Below, in pieces: positions 32,502 through 43,955 of a stretch of DNA of 64,000 nucleotides. This stretch comes from Brachypterus glaber. Lineage: Eukaryota; Arthropoda; Insecta; Coleoptera; Kateretidae. The notes below the pieces were generated by a model. The model searched no databases. It was not told where the DNA came from and saw only the letters and a list, made by a program, of their open reading frames with translations. Made by a program: the position numbers and the translations under genes. The DNA lies in the NCBI GenBank assembly GCA_958510825.1, contig OY294045.1:96966988-97030987 (forward strand). Direction: 5' to 3'. Position 1 is the first letter of the stretch. Each line of letters begins with the position of its first letter.

Positions 32502-33017
32502 GTTTTAATCCAAATATTTCTGTTTTTCATGTCAAAAATAGAAACTATAGTTATAACGTTACTATTTTGACCATTACTGAATAGTCTAGACAGTCTAGAT
32601 CTTATAAAAATTACTTCGTTTTTCATTTAGTTACCTTACATTCCATAAAAAACATAAAAATACACACTATTTTTTTATGAAATGTAAAACAGTACAATTT
32701 TACTGACATATGGCAGCATAACCACAGAAATCTAATTTAATAAGTAAACCCAAGTTTGCATTTATTTAGGAATAGGCAACCCATTAAACATTGTATGACT
32801 CTGTACTGTATCAAACCTAATATAAATAAATAAATAAATAAATATCAAACCAAGAAAACTAAAGCTAAATGAAAATCATATTTCCTGTTTGGCATACCTA
32901 CATATATAAATTTTTATGCTCTTTATAATTATTTTGTGCTTTGCTTTTCTTAAAAATTAATAAAAATTAGAAAATTTTAAAATATGAAACTTCATATTTT
33001 GTCGGGATCGTTGGAAA
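32502..33017. other. AT-rich spacer
   Basis: No gene seen. An AAAT microsatellite lies at about 32826-32845. Confidence 0.5.
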
Positions 33018-33115
33018 AATAGTGTGCATAACTCGTTGAAAAGTGTATTTCATACACTCGTGAGGTTTCCTCACTCGCCTTTCCACACTAGTTATGTAAT
33101 ATACTATTTCGGCAA
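33018..33115. repeat. Short foldback element with a CACTCG centre
   Basis: ATAGTGTGCATAACTCGTTG at the left is partly inverted against ACACTAGTTATGTAATATAC at the right. Around the centre, ATACACTCGTGAGG and CCTCACTCGCC face each other. The right edge TAATATACTATT matches the terminal motif of family P. Confidence 0.6.
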
Positions 33116-33210
33116 AACATTTTTTTAGTTTCAATTCTCCAGCATCTGTTTATTTGTAAAAATAATTTATATAGGGACCCTATAATAGGTTAGTTTAAAT
33201 ATCATGATAT

Positions 33211-33492
33211 ATGGGAGGATTGGTGTAGTGGTCTACCGCGTCTGTACATGACAAGTCTACTAGCCAACTAGCGTGAGTTCGATTCTCACGCCGATTTGCC
33301 TTTTTCAGTTAATTAATAATTGAAATTTGGCGAAGGCGTAAGTGAAGCGGACACTCCCTATAAAAACTGGTTCGAAAGTCAGTATAAGCGGGTGGTTCCC
33401 TCTACTACTAGCCCACACAAGTCCTGGACTTAGGGGATGCTTAATTAAGTAGAATAGTACTAGGTTAAACAAACATGTAATGTAATGTAATT
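33211..33492 (+). mobile_element. tRNA-derived SINE, copy 2
   Basis: The head ATGGGAGGATTGGTGTAGTG has A-box TGGTGTAGTGG and B-box GAGTTCGATTCTC. The body includes GTGAAGCGGACACTCCC and TAGCCCACACAAGTCC. The tail is AACATGTAATGTAATGTAAT. Very similar to copy 3. Confidence 0.9.
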
Positions 33493-34236
33493 TGTATTTT
33501 TTTTGCCTGTTAGTATATACAGGATGTCCCAGAATTCGCGACTATCCAAAAAATATGAAAAAAATCATATAAACATAGGGCCGAAAATCCGTCCTAATGA
33601 ACTTACGGTGCATTTAATTTAGGTCCGAAAAAAGCGCTAATAAAATACACTGCAGGGATACTCCACATTAAAAACTACGAAAAAAGTTTTTTACACCCTG
33701 TTTAAGAGGGTTATATTTATAACTCCCGATTAATAAATACAGTAGTAATAACGGTAGTTAGGTCTCGTATAAACATATTCACAAACCATTCAAGATCATT
33801 ATTTTTTTTTACAGGTAATAAACAAGTTAACTACCATCATAATCATTATCACCTGATTTAGTGCACTAGTGGTAAGTGTTAAAATTTATAATATATATTT
33901 TATTGTTTATCAAAAGGAGAGAGGAACTCCTCCTGAACAGATGTTAAGCTTTTTCTCCAAAACCGTTACGTCTGGGATTTTACTGAAAGTTGTTAATTAA
34001 TATCCAGACCTTGAAATACTACGATCCATTGCTCGTTCTTGAGCACATTTTTTGTTACTTTAATTTGTTGAGGGGTACTGTGTATGTGGTACACAGTACA
34101 GTACAGTGTGTACGATCAATAATAAGCGAGTTATCGCCAAAAATATTCGTTTTTAACCCATTCCCCCAATATGTTAACCATATTTCATGTGACACAAACT
34201 ACAAAAACATGTACTTTTTGGAAATAAGGCATTTAC
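33493..34236. other. Intergenic sequence with an ACAGGATGTCCC repeat
   Basis: TATATACAGGATGTCCCAGA at about 33520 and TTACACCCTGTTTAAGAGGG at about 33691 are loosely inverted, perhaps a small degenerate element. The 90-residue frame at 33990-34262 shows no recognisable domain. Confidence 0.4.
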
Positions 34237-34239
34237 TTA

Positions 34240-34391
34240 GGGAACGTTCAAGTATTACGTAACGCAAATTTTGATCATTTTGGACCCCCCCCCCCCCTGT
34301 AACGCTATTTTCCTATACCATTAACATGGGCGTAACACTGCAAAATGACCATCACCCCCCTAGGAGCGTTACGTAATACTTGAACGTTCCC
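34240..34391. mobile_element. Harbinger-like MITE, copy 2
   Basis: The same GGGAACGTTCAAGTATTACG ends as the element at 31680, flanked by TTA (34237-34239 and 34392-34394). The centre has a run of C and TATACCATTAACATGGGCG. 152 bp. Confidence 0.85.
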
Positions 34392-34394
34392 TTA

Positions 34395-35423
34395 CTTACT
34401 TACTCCATTTCAAAAGTTATAAAGTTTACCCGCTTTTTTTTCAAAATTTCTCGGTGTTTCACGACTTTCCAAACCCAAAAATATAAAAAAACATAACATA
34501 AATTACTATTTAGTGGCCCATAATTCCCTTTTTCACACAAAAATTGACGAAACTATGCATATTTAAATAATATTGTAATCAGTAAAAAAACTGTTGACAT
34601 TGATATTAAAAAAAAATCTTACGACCCTGTTCTTGCGTGATCTTGCCGATGAATCATCGGCGATGATACATTTTCGTGTACTCACAGAACACCAATGTGT
34701 GTATTTTTTCCCTGTGTGATATTGATTATGAATATTTTTTTAAAGTTTGAGTGATTTTTTCGTGTAATTTTTTTTAAGGTTATGTTATACTATATTTTAG
34801 GTTCATGTTTGTTTTGTCGAGAAAAACGAATCAATACAGTTAAATTTAATGCGAAACAAAATTTTTATATTATTACGCGTTACACAGGGGGGGGGGGGGT
34901 GTTGGTAAATGAGACAGTTTGTTACACAGGGGGGGGAGGGGGTCAATTTTTTTGAAAAATTGCGTTACGTAATATATGGACAGCCCCTTACAAGCCAAAA
35001 TATCTTAAATTATTTTTCATTACTAAAACCCGTAAGTGAAATTCGGTAAAAAACAGAGTCGGAGTTCTACAAAAAATCAAGGATCAGAATAGTAAACATG
35101 CGAAAACATGTTGTGGCCTCTTCGATTGATAAGCAGCCTGTACAACGCGATGCTACCTTGCGTTCAACCTGTGTTCAAAAGCTGCGTCCGATCGAAAAGG
35201 GCGACGCGCTTTAGTACTACTCTGAAATCGCTCGCCTATTTATTACCTATTCTCAAGCTTATCAGTAACTGCCACGCCAAAATTTAACTACAGTTAAAAC
35301 TACATCCAAAAATATGAAAAAGTTTCTAAAGAGGTTGGTCCGGAAATGAGCCATAAGGGCGATACGGTCCTTCGAAGATGACATATTGAATGGGGAACAA
35401 AAAAAAGCATCAAAATTTTTTAA
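34395..35423. other. Intergenic sequence with a related MITE fragment
   Basis: At about 34872-34987, ACGCGTTACACAGGGGGGGG and TTGCGTTACGTAATATATGG followed by ACAGCCCC look like one end and the centre of a cousin of the GGGAACGTTC MITE. No gene seen. Confidence 0.45.
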
Positions 35424-35988
35424 TACTGCAGGGTGATTCTTCATTTAAAACTGAGCAAAACACCAAAACACCTAAATTTAATATTAAAGGAGTAATTGCC
35501 TTTTAAAAAGTAACGTTTTTGGTGGCACAAAATGTTACTTCCTGTTAATTGCATTTTTTTTAAACGGTTGCTCCTACAGTGTTACACTAAATAAAATTTT
35601 TTATGTATTTTTACTTAAGGAGTCCATATTTTTTACAAAAAATCCAAAAAAAAATACACATAAAAAAGTTTGGGGCAAAAATGTGTTAAGCCTAATACAT
35701 TTTTCCGTCTAGGGACGCCTCTGGATAAATTCAAAAAAATAAATAAACATAAACTTATTGCCCTTATTAATACTAGTATACATGCAAAAGTTTGTCGCTC
35801 TAGCTTAAAGGATACCAGAGTTATTTATTAAAAACCTTATTTTTATCACAATTTTAAAGGGCCATAGCTCCCTTAGGGTTCATTTGCAAACCGACCTTTG
35901 TAGGAACTTTTTTTTGATATTTTTGGATGCAGAATCACCTTTTAAATGTTGGCATGCCAGTTAATGATCACCCTGCATATGTCTATTT
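35424..35988. mobile_element. TIR element ending TGCAGGGTGAT
   Basis: CTGCAGGGTGATTCTTCATT at the left is inverted against TTAATGATCACCCTGCAT at the right. Internal blocks match the repeat at 7556-8110, so it is a second and better delimited copy. Confidence 0.6.
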
Positions 35989-36136
35989 GCTGAAAAATAA
36001 ATTGTACAAAATGGAAGCTACAAATAATTGAAATATATGAATTGTATGTAATACGATTTCTTTCTTATTTCAAATAAAAATATTTACAATATCACTGTTC
36101 AAATAAATAAAATACAATACAATAATTAATTTCCAT

Positions 36137-37183
36137 AAACCAAATTTTATTATCGTAACTATAACATACTAGTATGAAGAATAACATACTACACACATTT
36201 TATTACTTAACTACAACAAACAATGACGTCACACTAACTATTTGTAGTAACCACGTACCCTAGGGAGTTTGCTCGCATAGTAAGTATTTCTATCCTTTTC
36301 TATTATACTTCTGTTCACTCAAAATCATATTTATTCGAACAAGAAGAGGAAAAAATTGGTTAGGTATAATTTTTTTGGATAAGCCAGACGTTAAAAATAT
36401 TTGTAAGATTCACAGATCTCATATATATGAAATCGACACTCCCAAGCAACAAGGACGTAACTCAAGTTAGACCCATTTTGAGATATACTCATAGACAAAC
36501 GCCTTGAAAAAAGTCACACATGGTGGTACTACTCAGATTTCTCCACAGGCCATTTTAACCAAAAGTTTACCTAAAAACACTAAAATAAAAAATTTTAAAC
36601 TTGAATATTATCAGAAACAAACAAGAAATAAACAATAAATACTTATACAGTTTAATAGATAATTTTATAAGCTTTCAAATGACGTATCACATGGCTTCTT
36701 TTTCCACTTCAATCATTTCCTACCGTTAAATAACAAAAAAAATATATTTTAGAAATTTAGCTGTCGTGAAAAATGACAATATATGAGTTACGGCTTTGTT
36801 GCTTGGGGGTATCGAAATCTGAGGTAAGATTCTTTTGTGCAAGAACGGATTAAACTGAAATAATTTTAAATAATTGTCACATATTATTTGTGGATAATGT
36901 AGGTACCTATAATAAATGAGTTAAATAAAAGTAAGTAATTTATAAGCTTTATGCAAAAATGTTCTTGCAAAGTTAGGACTAGCCTAATTTTATTCTTGTA
37001 GACCTCATTTTTGGTTCTCAATTTCAAATATCGCAAAATAAACAACTAAATCAACCTTTTAACCTCGAAAAAGATTTTGGTATAATAGTGTCCTACTTTA
37101 CCAACTAACTATGACGTCATTTAAACAACACTCTTCAAGCTATACTAGTATGTTATAGTTACAATAATAAAATTTGGTTATAG
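36137..37183. mobile_element. TIR element with a nested MITE
   Basis: AACCAAATTTTATTATCGTA and AACTATAACATACTAGTATG (about 36137-36176) are inverted at about 37143-37183. A 381-bp MITE (36434-36814) sits inside, so it is younger. No coding sequence. Confidence 0.75.
36434..36814. mobile_element. 381-bp MITE, copy 1
   Basis: Ends CGACACTCCCAAGCAACAAG and CTTTGTTGCTTGGGGGTATCG are imperfect inverted repeats. The 4-bp duplication AAAT lies on both sides (36430-36433 and 36815-36818). Same length and near-identical sequence as 38352-38732. Confidence 0.9.
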
Positions 37184-37390
37184 CAAAGCTTAGCGATTAT
37201 TTTTTACACATGTATTACTTTTGACTGCAAAAGCTTGTTTTTTTAATTCTTCCATTATATCTTTAATACGTTTTCTTGATTCGGCAGAATCCTATAAGTT
37301 TAATACTATTTTTAATACTACAGTATTATTAATTTGGGCCATTTCGCCTCAATGACTATTTATATCAATAAAAGTTTTTTCCAAATTAAC

Positions 37391-39472
37391 TTGGCAGTGT
37401 GAAGTTGTAAACCCGCATTAGGCACTAACGAAAATTTTGTGTTTTTCGGAAAGGGGGCCTTATGTGGACGTTAGCGCCACCATTACTTTCGTTTGTGCCA
37501 TCTTGGTTCCCAAGATATAAAAATTTCCCCAAAATTGCCTGTAATCCCGCATTTGTATTTTAAAAAAAAAGTACGTGGGTAGAATCTCTTATATCCGTGG
37601 ACGTTAGTGCCACAAAAATTTTTTCCCCATCTCAAAGCGTTAAGCCCTCAGGGAGGTTTAAACTTGAAAAAATGGGGTGTTTTTAAAACGAGGCACCTAC
37701 GAGAGAAAGCGAAATAGTTTGAATATGTTAGCGTTTATTGGTACTTTTATGTCTGGAGAGGTAAGTGCCATCATTAGGTCGCTTCTTTGTCCCAGCGTTT
37801 GGTCAAAAATTTACATTTTTCTTCGCCTCGACAAATTGTGAAAAATTTTATATAGTGAAATTAAGTGATTGTAGTTTCCAAGGACTTCTTATCGTTTGGG
37901 TCTGTTTGGGCCACCATATAATCATTTGTTACTGCAAGCGTTTAGTCCCAAGAACAATAAAATAATTTTGACCAACTTGTCATAACTTTTAACCTACAAA
38001 AAAATTACCCGTTCCAGTCATAATAAATTATTAATAATAGAGTCACTCCATATAGCGACAACTCGTCAAAACGTAGTGCGTTCCAGCCGTAGGCTGCATT
38101 CCGACCACATTTAATTCATTTAAAAGTGTACAATAGTTTTTACTGGGCGCAGGTGTCTTCTGCCCTGATCTAGAGTTAGGAATAACCATATTTATTTAAA
38201 CATGTTTTCAAAAAGTGCAAACAAATCAACAAAAATGGCCATATCTCAGAACATCTAATTTGCAGATAGACAACTTGTCTAGGCAGGGCAGTATACCTAT
38301 ATATAGCTATGTCTAAGAATAGAAGTAACCAATCTAGACACTTAGACATATCGACACTCCCAAGCAACAAGGATGTAACTCAAGTTAGACCCATTTTGAG
38401 TTATACTCATAGGTAAACGCCTTGAAAAAAGACACACATGGTGGTACTACTCAGGTTTCTCCACAGTCCACTTTAAGCAACAGTTTACTTAAAATTACTA
38501 AAGTAAGAAATTCTAAACTTGAATATTATCAGAAACAAACAGTAAATAAACAATAAATACTTATACAGTTAAATAGAGAATTTTATAAGCTTTCAAATGA
38601 TGTATCACATGACTTCGTTTTCCACTTCAATCATTTATCCACCCTTAAATAACAAAAAAAATTATTTTAGAAATTTAGCTGTCGTGAAAAATGACAATAT
38701 ATAAGTTACGGCTTTGTTGCTAGGGGGTATCGATATGAAAAACTTAAATAAAAGTGGTCGGAACGCAGCCTACGTCTGGAACTCACTACGTTTTGACGAG
38801 TTGTCGCTATATGGAGTGACTCTATTATTAATAATTTATTATGACTGGAACGGGTAATTTTTTTGTAGGTTAAAAGTTATGACAAGTTGGTCAAAATTAT
38901 TTTATTGTTCTTGGGACTAAACGCTTGCAGTAACAAATGATTATATGGTGGCCCAAACAGACACAAACGATAAGAAGTCCTTGGAAACTACAATCACTTA
39001 ATTTCACTATGTAAAATATTTCACAATTTGTCGAGGCGAAGAAAAATGTAAATTTTTGACCAAACGCTGGGACAAAGAAGCGACCTAATGATGGCACTTA
39101 CCTCTCCAGACATAAAAGTACCAATAAACGCTAACATATTCAAACTATTTCGCCTTCTCTCGTAGGTGCCTCGTTTTAGAAACACCCCTTTTTTTCAAGT
39201 TTAAACCTCCCTGAGGGCTTAACGCTTTGAGATGGGGAAAAATTTTTTGTGGCACTAACGTCCACGGATATAAGAGATTCTACCCACGTACTTTTTTTTA
39301 AAATACAAATGCGGGATTACAGGCAATTTTGGAGAAATGTTTATATCTCGGGAACCAAGATGGCACAAACGAAAGTAATGGTGGCACTAACGTCCACATA
39401 AGGCCCTCTTTCCGAAAAACACAAAATTTTCGTTAGTGCCTAATGCGGGTTTACAACTTCACACTGCCAATT
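37391..39472. repeat. Large inverted repeat with 719-bp arms
   Basis: The left arm 37391-38109 (starts TTGGCAGTGTGAAGTTGTAA, ends GCTGCATTCCGACCAC) and the right arm 38754-39472 are near-perfect inverse copies of equal length. The 644-bp spacer contains a MITE. Each arm carries the same 66-residue frame (37765-37965 and 38897-39097), with no recognisable domain. Short inverted remnants continue outside (37330-37370 against 39930-39975: CATTTCGCCTCAATGACTAT), so the original foldback was larger. Confidence 0.9.
38352..38732. mobile_element. 381-bp MITE, copy 2, in the inverted-repeat spacer
   Basis: Same family as 36434-36814. The ATAT duplication flanks it (38348-38351 and 38733-38736). It lies in the loop of the large inverted repeat. 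Confidence 0.9.
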
Positions 39473-40060
39473 AACTTCTCTACACGTTTTCAACAAAAAC
39501 GCCGTTTCCAAATTAATTTCTCTGCACCTTTTTATTGTTACAGGTGTCTTTGTTTCAATTACCTCGAAATGACATATTTTGACATTTGTCATATTTTGAT
39601 TGATAAAGCCAAATATTGCACAAATTCTTTCAAAAACTAATAATTTTCTTTGAAAACGGGATCAGATTAGATCCCGAAACGTTAGAAGTTAACTTTTATT
39701 CAGTTTTTCGTTCTTTTTTAATTATTTTAACGATTTAGCAAGAATTTTATTAAAAATTCTTTATTTAGGTAAAATTTTTAAACTTTGGTAAGGTATTGAC
39801 TAATAATATTTTTTAGGTAAAGAAGATATAGCAGGTAAGTATTATTTTAAACGCAATACCTTACCAGCGCATCTAGAAATAGGTGCGCCTGATAAGAACA
39901 TTTTAATTTTATTTTCTGTTTTAGATTGTTTATCGATATAAATAGTCATTGAGGCGAAATGGCTCAAATTAATAATACTGTAAATATATATACGCCTCAA
40001 ATAAATTATAGATTCTATTTTTAATACAAGTCCAGTCAAATAATAAATGAAAATTGCAAT
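39473..40060. other. Mixed repeat remnants with a stem plus GAAACGTT motif
   Basis: GGGATC (39658-39663), a short loop, GATCCC (39670-39675) and then GAAACGTT form a stem-loop followed by the motif seen at Penelope-type element ends. AACGCCGTTTCCAAATTAAT lies upstream. The rest is AT-rich. Confidence 0.45.
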
Positions 40061-40322
40061 ATGGGAGGATTGGTGTAGTGGTCTACCGCGTCTGTACATG
40101 ACAAGTCTACTAGCCAACTAGCGTGAGTTCGATTCTCACTGGCGCCGATTTGCCTTTTTCAGTTTAATAATTGAAATTGGGCGAAGGCGAAAGTGAAGCG
40201 GACACTCCCTATAAAAACTGGTTTCAAAGTCAGTATAAGCCGGTGGTTCCCTCTACTACTAGCCCACACAAGTCCTGGACTTAGGGGATGCTTAATTAAG
40301 TAGAATAGTACGAGGTTAAACA
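40061..40322 (+). mobile_element. tRNA-derived SINE, copy 3
   Basis: The head ATGGGAGGATTGGTGTAGTG has A and B boxes as in copy 2 and retains CTCACTGGCGCCGATTTGCC at the head-body junction. It ends GTAGAATAGTACGAGGTTAA and abuts a truncated family P copy. Confidence 0.9.
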
Positions 40323-40562
40323 TAGTGTAAACTGTAAACCCAAAACAAAAATCCCTAAATCAGTCATCAATTTAAATGTAAGTTTTTTAAATTTTAGAGC
40401 AAAGTAGAAAAAATTGTATAAAGCACTGGTTTCATAACACGTTTTTAGAGCACTAGTACTTTAGAAAACACGCCGCAAGCGGCTCGTTTTCTAAACGTGT
40501 ACTCGTGTGCTAAAAACGTATGTTATGAAACTAGTACTTTAATATACTATTTTAAGGTCGAT
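40323..40562 (-). repeat. Foldback family P, copy 2
   Basis: Reverse-oriented: the tail (AAAATCCCTAAATCAGTCAT) comes first, then the palindromic core (TTTTAGAGCACTAGTACTTT, centre CGCCGCAAGCGGC), then the end TAATATACTATTTT. The tail is cut short where SINE copy 3 begins. Confidence 0.8.
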
Positions 40563-40567
40563 TCAGG

Positions 40568-41157
40568 CATAATTATCACTAACTACACTAAACTGAATTA
40601 AGAAATTAACAAAATTAAGAAACATAACCTTAAATTCTATAATACATTTTCCGTGGTATGCAACAATTAAGATAAAAGAAAAAATATACCATAAAATAAT
40701 AATAGAATCTTAAAATACACAATAGAAAAAGAATTTCTGAAATACACAAACTTTAGTGCAACATTTTATAAACAATCGTTATCCAAGTATCAAAATAAAA
40801 ATGAAGATGGCGACACAACTGTATTTTAAAAATTCCTACATTTTCAGGTTAAGGAAAAACACAGTAGTTACATAAAAAATAAAAGGTACTTTTGGAGTAG
40901 ATTTTAAAACACGATTTTTAGACCCAACAACTGCAAATATAGTAATAATCGTCCTACGCAATAGATAATTGTTTTTTTTTTACTTATTCAGTCGTATTTA
41001 CACATGCCTATTATCTATTTAGCAGTTACCTTATTGTTGCATACCACGGAAAATTTATTATAAAATTTGAGGTTATGTTTCTTAATTTTGTTAATTTCTT
41101 AATTTATTAATTCAGTTTAGTGTAGTTAGTGATAATTATGCCTGAATCGAACTTTAG
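40568..41157. mobile_element. Foldback element with about 110-bp arms
   Basis: TCGATTCAGGCATAATTATC, ACTACACTAAACTGAATTAA and TTTTCCGTGGTATGCAAC (40571-40675) are inverted at 41035-41155. The spacer of about 360 bp is AT-rich with no gene. It abuts family P copy 2. Confidence 0.8.
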
Positions 41158-41411
41158 CATTTTCTAGAAATATTAGCAAAAGGCATCTACCTACTATAAA
41201 GTAACTAGATGATTTACCCTTGAATCGTAGACCTCCTGGAGGGCAGATGAGGATGGTACATCATCAAAATTAATTTCTCTAAGCTTGCCCTTAAAGTTAT
41301 CATCAGTTGCTATCGTGGTTAGAGTATTTTCATCATTGTTTTCTTTGTTGTCTCCAAAACCTGCAATAAATTATATATAAAAACATTTTTGAATAAATTT
41401 GAATAAATATT
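41158..41411. other. Intergenic sequence
   Basis: CTCCTGGAGGGCAGATGAGG and neighbouring bases at 41230-41360 are less AT-rich and could be the remains of a coding exon, but no secure frame was found. Confidence 0.3.
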
Positions 41412-41423
41412 TATTAAAAAAAT

Positions 41424-42137
41424 ATGCATATTCTCGGATAGCCAAGCAGCTTTAAAGGCACTAAACTCATGTACATTTGGGTCAAAGCTTGCCTGGGAAT
41501 GCTACGAAACCCTCAAACAACGTGCAGAAACCAACAAGGTTTCCTTGATGTGGGTTCCAGGACACGAGGGTGTTGAGGGCAATGAGGCTGCGGACTCTCG
41601 CATACGCTCAATTTATTGGCCCTGAACCTTTCTGTGGCTTTAACAAAAGCCATCAAGTAGAGGCAATTAAGAGATGGGAAACCAAAATCAAAACTCGATA
41701 TTGGAAAGACCAAAACTTAAGACAGGCCAAAATATTCATAAAATATGAACCTAAACGAACAAGAAAATTACTCGATCTCAGCAAGGTGGACCTAAAGACC
41801 TATACAGGGCTGTTAACCGGACACTGCCCGTTAAGATATCATCTTAAAAAAATGGGAAAGTCTGAAATCGATACTTGCCGTCTATGCTCAGAAGCACCAG
41901 AAACGGCCGAACACATTATGTGCTTTTGCGAAGCCATTGCTCGCAAAAGGCTGCAATATCTAGAACAGGTATACCCAAGACCTGCAGATATATTCCAAGT
42001 AGCCCCCAAAAAACTCTTAGGCTTCTTTAAAAGCCTAAAGTTTGATGTGGACTAAATTGGGATTCACAATAGATCTCATTGGTCGCAGTGATTTGAAAGG
42101 CAGTACCATGCCTCACAACCCTACTTGATTTGTATTG
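41424..42137 (+). mobile_element. 5'-truncated non-LTR retrotransposon (RNase H and C-terminus)
   Basis: Holds only the 3' coding end of a LINE. The 12-bp direct repeat TATTAAAAAAAT flanks it (41412-41423 and 42138-42149). A short TTGTATTGTA-like tail precedes the right copy. 714 bp in all. Confidence 0.88.
41434..42055 (+). pseudogene. LINE RNase H domain and C-terminal Cys/His region
   Basis: The first part (about 41434-41620) reads DSQAALKALNSC ... WVPGHEGVEGNEAAD, the end of an RNase H domain with its Asp and His. A frameshift near 41600 separates it from the second frame (to 42055): FIGPEPFCGF, YTGLLTGHCPLRYHLKKMG and the Cys/His motif CRLCSEAPETAEHIMCFC. This layout is typical of I/R1/jockey-group LINEs that carry RNase H. 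RT and endonuclease are absent, so it is a dead 5'-truncated copy. Confidence 0.88.
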
Positions 42138-42302
42138 TATTAAAAAAATTGAGTACAGTTGTGGCATTAAATATCGGAACAACCTCAAAAAAATTTATGT
42201 CATTTTTATATTTTTTTCATGGGATTATTTTAAAAATTATAAACTAGGTTACTTTGTTTTGACATAACTGAATTATTTAGTTGAAGTTTACTGTCAAAAA
42301 AT

Positions 42303-42550
42303 ATTAAATTAATATGAAGCTGAAGTTTGCAACGTTTTTTTGCATCGAAAATTCAAATATATATATAAAAGCACTTAATCCATAACACGTTTTTAGCGCA
42401 CTAGTACTTTAGAAAATTTGCCGCAAGTGGCTTGTTTTCTAAACTTGTACTCGTGCGCTAAAAACGTATGTTATGAAACTAGTACTTTAATATACTATTT
42501 GAATTTTCATTGCAAAAAAACGTTGCAAACTTCAGCTTCATAAATTAATA
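42303..42550. mobile_element. Foldback element with family P core (copy 3)
   Basis: The outer arms ATGAAGCTGAAGTTTGCAAC and GTTGCAAACTTCAGCTTCAT are near-perfect inverses about 50 bp long. Between them lies a family P core (42371-42500: TTTTTAGCGCACTAGTACTT, centre TTGCCGCAAGTGGC, end TAATATACTATTTG). Confidence 0.8.
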
Positions 42551-43056
42551 AATTAATGTTTATTGATAAATATATATTCATTAAATTTTACACACATGTA
42601 ATTATTTAAATAATAATAAAATTGATAATCTTTGGATCAAAACTGTACTATATGGGTAAAGAATGTGTTTAATATTCATTAAAAAAAACACACACCTAAT
42701 TTTACTCTTCAGTACAACTAAAAACTCACAAGGATTTGAGTTTAGGAGTTCATTACTGAAGAGCCGCACTGAGGTAAACGAAAAAAAATTCCTAGTATAC
42801 GGCAACTGCACCTTGTTTTTCTCGGGTTTTCTTATATAATTAAAAATTGCTTCACCATCCATTGTAGCTTTTGAGCAGCGATGATCCTTTTTCGGTTGGA
42901 TATAAGAACCTAATGTTTTCTCAATAAAACATTTCTTAAGAAACAGATCTATTTCTTGAACTGTTTTCAGTAAAATTGAACCTCATCCATATCTCCTAAT
43001 ACTAAGGACGACTGAGCATTTTTTCTCATAAATTTCCACGAAGTAAACTCATTTTA
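42551..43056. other. Intergenic sequence, no gene seen
   Basis: The 86-residue minus-strand frame (42602-42862) has no recognisable domain. Nothing else was seen. Confidence 0.4.
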
Positions 43057-43529
43057 GTCGGCACTTAGTGCTACTAAGAGTGCCGATGTATTGAAATCTT
43101 CGCTTCGATTGGGGGTAAGGGGGTGAAAATAGGGCAAAACTCCTATTTTTAGCGTTTTTTGTTTATAATTAAGGCAATTATTATTGTATTTGGTTAATTT
43201 AGCACTTATATAAAAGATAATTTTAAATTGGTCAAAAAATGTTACAAACAACGTTTTTCTAAAACGCATTGTTTTCGAGATATTGGCGTTTAAACCAGTA
43301 AAAGGTTTTTTTAGCATATCTTACATATTTATAACCCGATTTTAAAAAAAAGCTCTTTTAAGGCCCTATAAAAAATGTTCTATACAGTTTTTTGCTAGAA
43401 TATAATGTTTTAAAGATACAGAATTTAAAATCAGACAAAACACCTAGTTTGAAATTTGCAAACTAGATGGCTCTAGTGTACAATAGTGCCGATGTTTCGA
43501 CAGGGTGCTTGCAACGTTTCATCTAGTTT
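43057..43529 (+). mobile_element. Family H copy 4, internally deleted
   Basis: The stem-loop end GGCACTTAGTGCTACTAAGA is directly joined to GATTGGGGGTAAGGGGGTGA, so the whole TCTG microsatellite block is missing. It ends GACAGGGTGCTTGCAACG and CATCTAGTTT. Confidence 0.8.
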
Positions 43530-43564
43530 TTATTATATTATTATATTGTTTTAATAAATTTGCC

Positions 43565-43600
43565 CCGAAGAAGCCCCAACAATAAGGGGCGAAACGTTGG
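43565..43600 (+). ncRNA. Hammerhead-like motif (repeat-derived)
   Basis: CCGAAGA, a stem of GCCCC and GGGGC around an 8-base loop, then GAAACGTTGG. This follows the minimal hammerhead core layout (CUGANGA, stem II, GAAA) known from Penelope-like elements, with C for U at the second position. Cleavage activity is doubtful. Confidence 0.35.
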
Positions 43601-43920
43601 CTTTATAATTTTGAGTTTTTTCACTGTAGTAGGAGAAAAACTTTGTGTTAAGCATAATGCCGTAGCTTATAATTCATTGATTGCTTTTCAACCAACTTCC
43701 AAAATGGAGGAGGTTAACAATTCGACGTGTGACTTTGTTTTTTTTTTATGTTTGTTCCCGTTTAACTTTGGAACGAATGAACGACATTTGATGAAACTTT
43801 TTGTAACTTAAAGAGGGCATTCATGAGGCAATTTCACAGCAAACAATAATAAAATAATAAAAAAATAATTGTTAGTAATAAATTTAGGGAATGGTGAAAC
43901 TGGCACCGACTTAAGTATTT
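43601..43920. other. Sequence between repeats and the coiled-coil gene
   Basis: The plus-strand frame at 43560-43811 has no known domain and lies partly in repeat-derived sequence. It continues into the 3' flank of the minus-strand gene. Confidence 0.4.
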
Positions 43921-43926
43921 TTTATT
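43921..43926 (-). terminator. Polyadenylation signal AATAAA
   Basis: AATAAA on the minus strand, about 30 bases after the stop codon of the coiled-coil gene. It supports 43956 as the true gene end. Confidence 0.6.
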
Positions 43927-43955
43927 TTTTACTTTTTAGAGACATAGAAGTCGGT

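Noticed and set aside
37765..39097. Identical 66-residue frames on opposite strands (37765-37965 and 38897-39097)
   Set aside because: They are the same sequence in the two arms of the inverted repeat. No domain, no codon-use signal and no independent copies support a gene.
43560..43811. 83-residue plus-strand frame beginning MPRRSPNNKG
   Set aside because: Its start lies in a repeat-derived hammerhead-like motif, and the rest has no recognisable domain or splice support.
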